Position numbers and translations under genes: made by a program. The notes beneath the pieces are model-generated. The model searched no databases. It saw only the letters and a list, made by a program, of their open reading frames with translations, and had not been told where the DNA came from. From NCBI GenBank assembly GCA_000310025.1, contig FN649748.1, positions 3,027,895-3,091,894 on the forward strand: a stretch of DNA of 64,000 nt, in the 5' to 3' direction. Shown here one piece after another: positions 21,701 to 29,815 of the stretch. The stretch's first letter is position 1. Each line of letters begins with the position of its first letter. The stretch is from Ectocarpus siliculosus. Taxonomy: Eukaryota; Sar; Phaeophyceae; Ectocarpales; Ectocarpaceae.

Positions 21701-24700
21701 TTCCAGACGCCAGGCGGAGACGAAAGGCCTGACGGCGAGAGACGTGGACCATGCCGACGGAAGTCGACAAAATCATCTGTAGAGGGGGCCAGCCCACCCA
21801 AGACCGAAGTCGGGGAAGTCGGGACGAGCCCACCCAAGCCAACACCCACGGCGCGATGGCCAGAAGGCGTAAGGCCACAAGAACGGATGAAGAATACGCT
21901 CTCCTCGTCGTCGTCCGGTGTCAAGCGACTGCGACCAGATCGGTCACATTCCGCCGCATCGATCGGAAGGCGAGAGAGGAAATCAGCGTTGCCATTTGCT
22001 GAACCCTTGCGGTACTCGAGAGTGTAATTGTAGGCGGTAAGAAATTCAAGCCAACGCTGAACGCGGGCATTGTTCTCCCCCACCTTGGCAAAATGCTCAA
22101 GAGATTTGTGGTCGGTAAAAATGCGAAATTTCGTGCCCCACAAATAACCGCGGAGTCGTTTGATGCACCATACGATGCTACCCGCCTCGAGGTCGAGGGG
22201 AGTCCAATGACGTTCGGAGTCCAAAGTAGCTCGGCTGATGAAAACGATGGGCCGGATGGAGCCATCCGGCTGTTCTTGTTCGAGAGTCCCGCCGAACCCA
22301 TCGCGACTAGCATCACAGTAGAGGCGAAAAGGTCGCGAGCCGTCCGTAACGGCATCCCAGTCTGGATAAACCAAGACAGGAGGATTGGCCAACTCAGACA
22401 ACAGGACGCGAACAGCTTGCTCCATGGCAGGGGTGAAGGCAAACGTCGCCTGCTTCTTGAGAAGAGTGGTCAGAGGTCGAATTCGCGTGGCCATGTTGGG
22501 AAGGAACTTGCGGTAGTAGCTGAGGCCGCCGAGAAGAGAGCGAAGTTGTTTAACATCCTTTGGCATGGGCATTTGGGTGAGGGCCGCAACCTTGGCCCCG
22601 TGAGGCCGAACACCGTCCGGGGAGATGGTGTGGCCGAGGAAATCCGCTTCGGTAGCGCCAATGGTGGCCTTCGGTGGGGTGAGTTTCAAGTTGTGTGTGC
22701 GCAAGCGTTCAAACAGAGCGCGCATGGTATCAACATGAGAAGCAGGGTTGTCGTCGAAAACGATCAAATCATCCAAGTACGATGCAACACCGTGGAGATT
22801 TTTGATGACTTCGTTGACCACCTTGCAAAACCACCCAGGGGCAGCAGAACTGCCCTGAGGCATCTTCAACCACTCAAAAAGCCCGGAAGACGTCACGAAT
22901 GCCGTCAAAGGGATTGTATCACGGTGAACCGTGATTTGGTGGAATGAAGACTTCATGTCGAAAAGGGAATAAATTCGCCCTTTCAACAACTTGTCCAAAG
23001 TATCATCAACTCGAGGAATCGGAAGCTGGCTCAAAGCACAGAGCTTGTTGAGCTTGCGATAGTTGACAGTGATACGAACACCACCAGATTTCTTCGGTAT
23101 GACTACCAAAGGACTCGAGTAGGGCGAGGTCGAATGTTGGATCAGACCAGCCGCAAGATATTGATCAAGGATCGCGTCAACTTGTTTCGCCACCGGGGGG
23201 TTAACGCGGTATGGACGAGACGTGACGGGTGCACTGCCCGGAGGAACTGTAAGCTTGAAAGGAAAAAGCGAACAAGATCCAAAGTCGGTGGGGGAACTCG
23301 AGAAGACATCATGATAGTCGCACAGGACGTTACCAAGCTGAGTGATGACATCCGGAGTCCAACCCGGACCATGGAGATCAAAAGAAATCTCCCGGAGATG
23401 GCAGGGGAGCTTATCCCATACGTGGGAAAAACTCTGACGTTGTTCAGACGTCAACCGCTCGAGAAGAGCAGGCGGAGGCGACGAAAGAGAAGCACTGGCA
23501 GAACCAGGGTCCTCTTTGCCGCTTTGCGACGGCGTGGGTCGCTCATGCAAATTATACACGAAGGGGTCATCAATGCGATGCGTGGCAGACGAATCAATGC
23601 CATCTGTCGAAACAGGACCCGGAACCCAGCTGCCCGAAGCAGTGGTGGGATCTTGAGCCGCAGGTTGAAGACCATCGCTCAAACTGTGGTGAGACACAGC
23701 ACTGAGAGGCACGCGAAGAAGGGGAGCCGAAGCTGTACCCAGAACGTCGCCTGGTTCGAGTGAAGAGATACCCGCGAGCGGGAGTCGTTGGCAACCATTT
23801 TGCACAAAGTGTTCCTCGGAAGAAAACATAGCACATTGTGGAAGCATATCCACGAGATAGTTACCCACGAGGGCTGGAGAGCCATCGCTGCGTACCAAAT
23901 TAACCGGAACAAGGCTATGTTCAGGGTGAAGTTGGACGGAATGTTTTCCAGCATAGCGAAGCTGGTAGTTACCATCTGTGGAAGACAAATCGTGAGCAAA
24001 TGCGGTGGCACCGCAACTGCTATGCTGAGCCAGGGTAAGCTCACCAAAAACACGGTCACCAGGGCGTTTGGCACGCAAAGTGCGGTAAGAGCGGTCGCTA
24101 AACCGCATCCAACTGTCTCTCCCAAGGAGCACGTCATGATGCATAACACCATCGGGAACAACGTACGCCCAAACAGCGAGAGAGGAAGTAGGAAGGCGCT
24201 TGCGAAGAAACTGCACGCTCAAACGGACAATAGTCGAAGTTTGAAGTGGAGCAGATTCGCCGAAACCTCCCCAACAGCGAGGTTGGGTTTGTTTCTCAGA
24301 CAACGACGAAGCGGCCGAAGCGGCTTTCATGGATTCCCACGCAGATGCACTAATAAAAGACTGCGGGGAACCCGTGTCTAAAAGAGCAACACATCCAAAC
24401 TGAACAGAAGCTGAACCACTGTGAGTGAGGATTTGGGTGGTGAAAGAGTCATCATCGATGGTAACAACACCATCAACCAAATCAGGACCTTGCTCAGGAA
24501 GCAAAGAAGAGGAAGAGGATGGCTGAGGGCACCCGGAAGACACGGCCCAAACAGCGGTGTCATGATCCGATGGAACATTCGCAGCGTATTGTGAAAACGA
24601 CGCGAATCGTTCAGTCGACGGAGGGGTTGAGGCCATCCGAAGACGCTGGTGTGTAGAAGGGCTAACTTCATAAACCGCGTTATGTTGAGACGACGTCGAA

Positions 24701-26538
24701 ACGTGGTCGTTGGGAGGCAGCAAACGAGAGCTGCGCTCGGGCGGCGGGGCATTGCACCGCAAAAGACTGCGTACTCGTTGAAGGGCATTGCCCAACAAAT
24801 TGAGGCCACGCCATCGAGAGGTGGATAGAGCGTCGGGATCATCGGCTTGAAGGCCAATGCCCCAAATACGGTCGTAAGGACTAGCTTCGGCAAGGATTTT
24901 GTCGCCAGATCCGAGAAGATGCTCGCGCAACTCGGAGTTTTGACTAAATTTTGCGTAAGAGCCAGTGAGCACAATATTTTCGCGCTCCTGTTCCCAAAGT
25001 GATGGGTCGAAACCACGGACACCTCGGCCAAACTTCTTGTGTAAGGCAGGATCGGACACGCGCATGATGTTTTGTAAAGCGCAATGGTCTTCGAAAAGAC
25101 GAGCTTTTTCCGCAACGAAAAACTGCTCAGCACACGAGTATACCACTCCATCGACCACAAAAGTCGACGGGGTCCATTGGGAAAAGGGAGAGGGGGGCTT
25201 CCAAAAGAAGACCATATCAGGAGTACAATACTCGTTAGATGGGTCGAAGACAGCGGGAACTGCAGGAGTCGAAACACCTGGAGTGCGGTCAGCCGAAGCT
25301 GAGGTTGCAGCCGAAGCTGATGTAGTCGAAGCGGAGGCAGCCGAAACGCCCGCATTGTAATTTACGGCGTGAACATCCATGGGGACGGTCTCGGACATGC
25401 CAGAGACCGGCGAAGAATCGGCCGGAGCCGGATTGGTCGCAATAATTGGGCCAGCGACATGACGTTGGGTGCGCCCCAATTCTAAACCTGAAGAAACGCC
25501 TCGTAAGGTGTCATTCAACAGGTTGCTTTCGCTAGGAACGGCCGCCAAGGCCGGGTCGGTTAAAGAACCACACCGGGCGTGGTGCTCCTGGCCATTCCTC
25601 CGTGACAAGGTACGCGAGACCGCCAGCTGTTCGGAGGTCACTCCGGGAGGGTCCTCCCGAAGCGGTGGTGTCAACACTGTCGACGTCGGTCGCGGCGGCC
25701 TGGTATCGGGCGCCGTGGGGCGAGCGTGCGTCGGAAGGGATGGAGCGTCCGAAGACGATCCATGGTCGAAATATCTCGTGGCGGAATCTGATGATGTTCG
25801 GCGGTCAGGACCAAGAGAACAACGCGATTCGAAGCCAGGCGAATTTGACCCTGTAACTTGCCGGTCGGAACCAGTCAAGTTAGCTACCGGTGCAACAATC
25901 GAGGGCGAACCCTCAACGGAAGCGAGCACAGACGAGTTGAGCGTATCCGAAGATTCACCCGAGGTAACCAATTCAGGCGATTCCTCTTCAATCGTCCAAA
26001 GCGCATGGCTACGGCCGGTCTGATCTGCAGACGACGGGGGGAGCGAACGAGCGGTGCCCGACAAACGAGCGGTACTCGATGGCCCCGAAGGTCCTACGGT
26101 TCTGTTCCCGCACCTCAAGACAGCACTCGCGCCAGACTGGTTAATTTCTGACGGAGAGCCAGCCCGAAGAGGCAGAGACGCAGAGGTGGCAGATGATAAG
26201 TGCGATGTAGAAGGTGGGACGAGAGCATTTGTCTGGATACCGACCTGATCGACACTGGGGAAAACAACGGGTACCGAAGTATGGTTGTTATTGTACGGCA
26301 CCGAAGTACCAGAAGGGATAACATTCACCGAAGTGCGGTTATCGTTGCGTAGGACCGAAGTGCTAGAGGCAACAGTGTGTGACGGCGCGACAGATACCGA
26401 AGTATTGTCGTTGTTGCATAAAACCGAAGTATTAGAGGCAACAGAGCGTGACACACGAGCGTCTTGTGATGAACGAGATGAGGTCCCCGAAGATGCTGAA
26501 GGCGGTCCGGGGGAAGTAGGCGAACTACCACCGATGAG
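18796..26538 (-). CDS. pol: Pol polyprotein: NADAR-PR-RT-RNaseH-IN-chromo-Tudor
   Basis: The frame is open from the codon after the gag TGA (26541-26539) to TAA at 18796. Numbering from GTG 26454 gives 2,552 residues. Order by approximate residue: Ser/Thr-rich leader 1-405; NADAR 408-564; aspartic protease LLDTGSPQSF with the Asp near 693; reverse transcriptase with VNYRKLNKLC and YLDDLIVF near 1226; RNase H with YCDASRDGFGG near 1379 and TDHKSLEHF; a roughly 300-residue Ser/Pro-rich linker; integrase with an HHCC zinc site (HADASCH...CLRC, about 1924-1963) and a D,D-35-E core (SVDYFGPL, LLSDNGSQF, NGGVERVN); chromodomain-like VERLEVDRISGH...THWKGL near 2340-2395; and a C-terminal RDGFWWLGKITG segment resembling Tudor/Agenet folds. 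No ATG is needed if expressed by readthrough from gag. The enzymatic motifs all look intact, so the element may be active. Confidence 0.95.
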   Translation of the reverse strand, partial: LIGGSSPTSPGPPSASSGTSSRSSQDARVSRSVASNTSVLCNNDNTSVSVAPSHTVASSTSVLRNDNRTSVNVIPSGTSVPYNNNHTSVPVVFPSVDQVGIQTNALVPPSTSHLSSATSASLPLRAGSPSEINQSGASAVLRCGNRTVGPSGPSSTARLSGTARSLPPSSADQTGRSHALWTIEEESPELVTSGESSDTLNSSVLASVEGSPSIVAPVANLTGSDRQVTGSNSPGFESRCSLGPDRRTSSDSATRYFDHGSSSDAPSLPTHARPTAPDTRPPRPTSTVLTPPLREDPPGVTSEQLAVSRTLSRRNGQEHHARCGSLTDPALAAVPSESNLLNDTLRGVSSGLELGRTQRHVAGPIIATNPAPADSSPVSGMSETVPMDVHAVNYNAGVSAASASTTSASAATSASADRTPGVSTPAVPAVFDPSNEYCTPDMVFFWKPPSPFSQWTPSTFVVDGVVYSCAEQFFVAEKARLFEDHCALQNIMRVSDPALHKKFGRGVRGFDPSLWEQERENIVLTGSYAKFSQNSELREHLLGSGDKILAEASPYDRIWGIGLQADDPDALSTSRWRGLNLLGNALQRVRSLLRCNAPPPERSSRLLPPNDHVSTSSQHNAVYEVSPSTHQRLRMASTPPSTERFASFSQYAANVPSDHDTAVWAVSSGCPQPSSSSSLLPEQGPDLVDGVVTIDDDSFTTQILTHSGSASVQFGCVALLDTGSPQSFISASAWESMKAASAASSLSEKQTQPRCWGGFGESAPLQTSTIVRLSVQFLRKRLPTSSLAVWAYVVPDGVMHHDVLLGRDSWMRFSDRSYRTLRAKRPGDRVFGELTLAQHSSCGATAFAHDLSSTDGNYQLRYAGKHSVQLHPEHSLVPVNLVRSDGSPALVGNYLVDMLPQCAMFSSEEHFVQNGCQRLPLAGISSLEPGDVLGTASAPLLRVPLSAVSHHSLSDGLQPAAQDPTTASGSWVPGPVSTDGIDSSATHRIDDPFVYNLHERPTPSQSGKEDPGSASASLSSPPPALLERLTSEQRQSFSHVWDKLPCHLREISFDLHGPGWTPDVITQLGNVLCDYHDVFSSSPTDFGSCSLFPFKLTVPPGSAPVTSRPYRVNPPVAKQVDAILDQYLAAGLIQHSTSPYSSPLVVIPKKSGGVRITVNYRKLNKLCALSQLPIPRVDDTLDKLLKGRIYSLFDMKSSFHQITVHRDTIPLTAFVTSSGLFEWLKMPQGSSAAPGWFCKVVNEVIKNLHGVASYLDDLIVFDDNPASHVDTMRALFERLRTHNLKLTPPKATIGATEADFLGHTISPDGVRPHGAKVAALTQMPMPKDVKQLRSLLGGLSYYRKFLPNMATRIRPLTTLLKKQATFAFTPAMEQAVRVLLSELANPPVLVYPDWDAVTDGSRPFRLYCDASRDGFGGTLEQEQPDGSIRPIVFISRATLDSERHWTPLDLEAGSIVWCIKRLRGYLWGTKFRIFTDHKSLEHFAKVGENNARVQRWLEFLTAYNYTLEYRKGSANGNADFLSRLPIDAAECDRSGRSRLTPDDDEESVFFIRSCGLTPSGHRAVGVGLGGLVPTSPTSVLGGLAPSTDDFVDFRRHGPRLSPSGLSSPPGVWNIAPWPSNNSRGLSPSLRRLCGRTLDWSGSLHSSVEDILALEPESSPAVSPTAASRRTLDPTQLISTRTRRRTAVVAGTPLPPVDYGFSEDPPARTRISASPRSFRRSRPAQSASTAPPVLTRLVSAPGADTSIPDLHTPLARGRDLASSTHPATSVAPAQQSSAAPDSSESSTHLVSTTCTPSSSVSAATLPSGGLQPEPQESAPSSIEAALHSSADLAFRASVERFSHADWAREQRNEPVCDAAIRFILLGRPSALPPDFLDHLPSARRPPLSEIRDLSNKGRLHVDDDGLVLLVRKQTAPPSSTTTRPGGRAARLLNDEPIRIYVPMLMRPWIMQACHADASCHLGAARTLSMLERFYWWVGMSVCTKWWVRHCLRCQARKSSRQTPRWPTLCLPLPSGPGVSVSVDYFGPLPLTPRGNTYILLFTDRFSRRADMYAVTAAEFTAEGTADVLVNRYIPLWGCPLSLLSDNGSQFCSKLSQAVYARLAIRKVATSSYHPNGNGGVERVNHTMAQMLAMVVNERQDDWDIHLPHVEFAYNNSLSAATGLAPNEVHMNRLPRMPMTVFEHPYARGHQSLHRDQLEYCDLAADRQRRSYDLVREQHNLSVSRIERRNSALSDALRKVPSYTVGGWVWVYNTESTIRQGVRSGTDDKVLKAKLSFLWTGPFKILAVGPCPDAPDGCPLASKLLYLDLPSDLPGPDSKNRVSVARCKPCANPHDTEDLPRFLPAGLTPYVLNSYANKSPPYHVAEDDVSTPVERLEVDRISGHQSVRGRGGTIAVLYQTHWKGLLRPSWEREMDLQHSKPHILRYWTGSPDQHRQTNRRYRAMRIGAATREMARAKGERALPSGYSLVSRSTWDRRFANTPLPAGAFFWYKARDGFWWLGKITGPPLPSDFYVVRFLDDPGPVKLALPDVRYSTAETAVSGSWCLQVHSGSALFKGILRNVDMSRGDPGADSLPDNVARPH
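24761..25233 (-). other. NADAR (YbiA-like) domain inside pol
   Basis: About 157 residues between the leader and the protease match the whole NADAR pattern. It starts with MVFFWKPPSPFSQW, then DGVVYSCAEQFFVAEKARLF, KKFGRGVRGFDPSLWEQER, AKFSQNSELREHLLGSGD, LAEASPYDRIWGIGL and GLNLLGNALQRVR. The conserved Glu-Gln of the first helix, the Trp of the FDxxxW block and the SPxDxxWGIG signature are all present, so catalysis is plausible. Known members cleave N-glycosidic bonds. Bacterial YbiA/RibX-type proteins act on riboflavin intermediates, and NADAR partners of DarT remove ADP-ribose from guanine in DNA. The role in a retroelement is unknown. Confidence 0.92.
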
Positions 26539-26541
26539 TCA
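26539..26541 (-). promoter_or_regulatory. Single TGA between gag and pol, same frame
   Basis: Minus-strand codons read ...CGC AGC GGA TGA CTC ATC GGT... The frame is open on both sides: gag from 28860 and pol to 18796. UGA followed by C is a leaky context in several viruses. This suggests stop-codon readthrough as the way to make Gag-Pol, instead of the more common -1 shift. Confidence 0.7.
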
Positions 26542-28860
26542 TCCGCTGCGAGAACGACCACCATTTTGGAAGTTGCCAGGTTGACGGGCATTGTGATTGG
26601 TCGAAACCATGATGCCAGACGAAGGACCGGTGTGTGCATGTGTTTGTGGTTGATAGAGGGACAGAGCACCAGTGTGGTTGGTGTTGATCGAAGGGTGTTG
26701 CTGAGCGTGAGAGTTACCCGCAGAATTTCCTGGGGCATACCCACCGTTGTGCGAGTGTGTCTGATGAGTGTGAGGGGAACTACCACCGTCGGAACGGCGA
26801 TTCCCAGCGTGGTTTCGACGCTGAGAGGACGAAGAGGAAGAGCGCTGGTGGCGTCTACCCTGATTGTTTTGGCGGTTGTCCGCACTTTTTCGTCGAAAAG
26901 ACCGCATACGGCCTTGCCAACGTCTAAAAGCAGCAGAATCGTCATTGAGGAGACCCAACTCGGGGTTCAACAACCCACTAGAATTCGTGAACGGTGCAAC
27001 GCATTGCTTCATGGAATGGTCTTCACCCGAGCAGTTCAGACAGCGATTCCTGTTTTCGCGGAAGGCTTGCGAGCGAGCCTCTTGTGTCAACAAAGGAGTC
27101 CACAAAAAAGGATCCTCCGTGTTACGAAAACTAGAAGTGAGAGCGTATACGTCAGACCAATCGGCTTGCGAAGCAGGCCAAGAATTATGGTTGCGTGTGA
27201 AAGGGTCAGCGTCGTGCGATTGTACCGGCAAAACTACAGGGTTCTGAGCGGAACCTGGTGCCCACTGGCCCGAAGGCGCGGGGGCGCGGTGTTGGGACCG
27301 CCGAGGCTGCGAGGAGCCACGCGTCGAAGACAACGAAAAATAAGATGAACCGCCGATAGCCGGGGTTTGATTTGTCGCTAGAGGCGCGAACGCCTCCCAC
27401 AAATCCGCAATCGACGCAAAGGGAGTGACGGCCGTGGCCAGAGCACCCGGGTACAAAATCGGAGACAAACTCGGAAATTGCTTGCAGACCGAATGCCGCA
27501 CAATTTCTAGAACCATGGACACGCTAGGGGCCAAAGTACGCTCAGAGCCAGTCACAGACGAAACCAACAAACGAAAAGCACGAAGGTAATCCGCGAAAGA
27601 AGTACCATCTGCTACTCCAAATTGTTGAAGCCTCAAAAACGACTCTTGACGGTCGCCGACATCAAATTGCTCCGCAAGATGACGCAACAGCAACTGAAAA
27701 GCTTCTGGTCCGGTGGCGCCGCCGTCCAAGCTTCTCTTCACCTGCTGAAAGTAATCAGCGATGGAAAGGACAAGATCGGCAGTAGAGGGCTTGTCAGGGG
27801 TGATCGCACCCGAAAGTTTCTTTTCGAGAGGCCGTTCCCATCCAGGCACGTAATCCGTACTGTCCAACCCTTCGCTTTGGTCATCACACAGCAACAATAT
27901 GTCGGACAAGGCCGTTCGTGTTGTGCGGATGAGCTGTTGGTAGCCGTCCCCAGGCAACAAAGTTGAAGGGAAGGGCATGGTAGCGACATTTCCAACTTTT
28001 TTCAAGTTCAGAGTGATGTACGCCCGTTGGACAGTAACTACGTGAGCCTTGCGAACTGCCGAAGCAGCCGCATCTACGGTGGCTTGACGAGCATGTGCAA
28101 TGTTGGAAGAAAGTGGCAAGACACTATCATCCGAAACGACAGGGGGTGCAGCAGCTGCAACCGAAGGAGCAGCAGGCGGAACACGATCCCAAGACGGTAC
28201 AACATGATGAACATCTTGTACGGGCACAAAAGTCGAAGGGGGGGTGGGGTTTGAGAACCCGGGGTTGTGTGCGATTCCTGAGCCTACAGCATAATCAGCG
28301 GTAGAAAAAACAGGAGGTGCCACAGTTTCCGAAGAAACGGGGGGGGGCGAAGCCTGTGGCATGTTCGAAAACGCAGCACGAGTTTCCGAAGAAACAGGGG
28401 GGGCCGAAGCCTGTGGTATGTTCGAAAACGCAACACGAGTTTCCGAAGAAAACGGGGGGGGCCGAAGCCGGAAGGTTCGAAAACGCAACACGAGTTTCCG
28501 AAGAAACGGGGGGGGCCGAAGCCGGAGGGACAAAATCGTCACGCAAAAGGAAACGAGCATCCGAAGTCGCGTCCATGAGGGACGGAACAACTTGCCTTTG
28601 ACGACCTGGCTTGCGGGGCAAGCTGGTGTCCGAGCCTGACCCGGTCTTGCTCTTGTTCTTGGAGCCACGAGCGCCATCCCCGCCACGCTTGGCCACCTTT
28701 CTCTCCCGGCTACCACCCACCGAAGAGGACGAAGGCGCCGGGGGTGGACGCGATGCTCCAGCCGAGCTCCAGCCAGACTCCTCGCCCGAGCTACCAGGAC
28801 CAGTCTCCCGACTCGGTTGCGCCTGCTTGACACGACCCGGCGCCGGCTGCTGGAACACAT
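26539..28860 (-). CDS. gag: Gag (capsid/nucleocapsid) frame
   Basis: This frame is open from 28860 to the TGA at 26541-26539. By repeat alignment the natural reading enters it only near 28450, coming from another frame upstream. The middle part has a helical capsid-like region (e.g. QLLLRHLAEQFDVGD, SFADYLRAFRLLVSS). A zinc knuckle CLNCSGEDHSMKQC, CX2CX4HX4C, lies at about 27042-27001, as expected for RNA-binding nucleocapsid. The C-terminal end is Asn, Gln, Ser, Arg and Gly rich (RRNHAGNRRSDGG), suited to nucleic-acid binding. It is followed in frame by pol. The stretch before about 28450 is probably a shadow frame. Confidence 0.85.
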   Translation of the reverse strand: MCSSSRRRVVSSRRNRVGRLVLVARARSLAGARLEHRVHPRRLRPLRWVVAGRERWPSVAGMALVAPRTRARPGQARTPACPASQVVKGKLFRPSWTRLRMLVSFCVTILSLRLRPPPFLRKLVLRFRTFRLRPPPFSSETRVAFSNIPQASAPPVSSETRAAFSNMPQASPPPVSSETVAPPVFSTADYAVGSGIAHNPGFSNPTPPSTFVPVQDVHHVVPSWDRVPPAAPSVAAAAPPVVSDDSVLPLSSNIAHARQATVDAAASAVRKAHVVTVQRAYITLNLKKVGNVATMPFPSTLLPGDGYQQLIRTTRTALSDILLLCDDQSEGLDSTDYVPGWERPLEKKLSGAITPDKPSTADLVLSIADYFQQVKRSLDGGATGPEAFQLLLRHLAEQFDVGDRQESFLRLQQFGVADGTSFADYLRAFRLLVSSVTGSERTLAPSVSMVLEIVRHSVCKQFPSLSPILYPGALATAVTPFASIADLWEAFAPLATNQTPAIGGSSYFSLSSTRGSSQPRRSQHRAPAPSGQWAPGSAQNPVVLPVQSHDADPFTRNHNSWPASQADWSDVYALTSSFRNTEDPFLWTPLLTQEARSQAFRENRNRCLNCSGEDHSMKQCVAPFTNSSGLLNPELGLLNDDSAAFRRWQGRMRSFRRKSADNRQNNQGRRHQRSSSSSSQRRNHAGNRRSDGGSSPHTHQTHSHNGGYAPGNSAGNSHAQQHPSINTNHTGALSLYQPQTHAHTGPSSGIMVSTNHNARQPGNFQNGGRSRSG
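28324..28545 (-). repeat. Coding tandem repeat, four units of about 57 bp
   Basis: Units encode SETRVAFSN(L/M)PQASAPPV-type peptides. Units 1 and 2 are 57 bp. The third has an extra A in GAAGAAAAC and is shortened to 55 bp, which moves the reading frame by one. Each contains a 7-9 base G run. Confidence 0.8.
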
Positions 28861-29815
28861 AGGAAGCCTCTAAAGGCGGATCGCTGCAGCCAGGGTACAC
28901 CACCGGAGCAGTGGCACGGGCGTTGGCTGTCCGCATCCCAGCGAGGAAACGGCCGGCCAGATCCCGAAGATCCAGACGGGAGGTGTTGGCCACATCCACC
29001 GCCTCCTGAATGGTGACGACCGCCGGCAACGCGATGGCCACTTCCGTGGCCAAGTCCGGAAGTTACAGCCGCGGCCGAAGCCGTGGCCGAAGCCGGGGGT
29101 ACTGCCGAAGCAGGGGTGGCGGCCGAAGCCGAGGGCGCCGCCGAAGCAGCGGTGGTGGCCGAAGCCGAGGGTGCCGCCGAAGCAGCGGTGGTGGCCGAAG
29201 CCGAGGGTGCTGCCGAAGCAGCGGTGGTGGCCGAAGCCGAGGGTGCTGCCGAAGCAGCGGTGGTGGCCGAAGCCGAGGGTGCCGCCGAAGCAGCGGTGGT
29301 GGCCGAAGCCGAGGGGGGTAGGACCATCTAGACAGGCTCGGCCGGCCGGCCGGTGATTGCAGACCTTGTTCCGCCGCCGGTGGCGGAATCCCGAAGCTCG
29401 GGAGTCGAAAGCCGAACTGAAGATGTCGGCTCGTGCTTGGGGGCCGGAGTCGTGGTCACCATGGTGCTAAGAAGGCCGTGGAGATGGCGATTGTAGCGCT
29501 CTGCGATTTCGAGACGATGAAAAGCCTCAGCCGTAGCAGCACGTTCATGCGAAGAAGAAAGCATGGGGGGGGGTGGGGGCACGGCGTAAGGGTAAGGGGA
29601 AAGGGTAGGGGCAGAGGGTACTGCTGAAACAACCGAGGTCGCAGCTAGGGGCGCCGAAGCAGGAGCTAGCATGGCAGAGTCGGTCGAAACGGTAGGATCG
29701 AAACCCGCCGTGTGAACACGTGAATCTGTGGAAAATGCGAGCAGAGGCGTATCTACTGGCATAGAAACAGCGGTGTTTACAGCAGCCGAAGCCGCTGACA
29801 CAGGGTTCTGTGTGG
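28450..29815 (-). pseudogene. N-terminal gag region split between two frames
   Basis: Ala/Ser/Pro-rich peptide continues first in one frame (29815 to about 29060) and then in a second (about 29060 to 28450). Protein-like segments are EAFHRLEIAERYNRHLHGLL and LDLRDLAGRFLAGMRTANAR. A TAG at 29330-29328 interrupts the first part and is followed at once by an ATG (29327). Frame moves occur near 29815, 29060 and 28450, each in a repeat or a homopolymer. Either this part of gag is decaying, or the assembly has indels, or translation really shifts. The single original frame is inference from composition. Confidence 0.55.
29098..29320 (-). repeat. 36 bp coding minisatellite, about six units
   Basis: The unit GCCGAAGCCGAGGGTGCTGC plus 16 further bases repeats with few changes. 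On the minus strand it encodes the 12-residue unit PSASATTAASAA. It sits in the broken N-terminal part of gag, and copy number is likely variable. Confidence 0.85.

Noticed and set aside
24761-25233. NADAR as bacterial contamination
   Set aside because: It sits mid-frame in a long eukaryotic Ty3/Gypsy polyprotein with the same composition on both sides.
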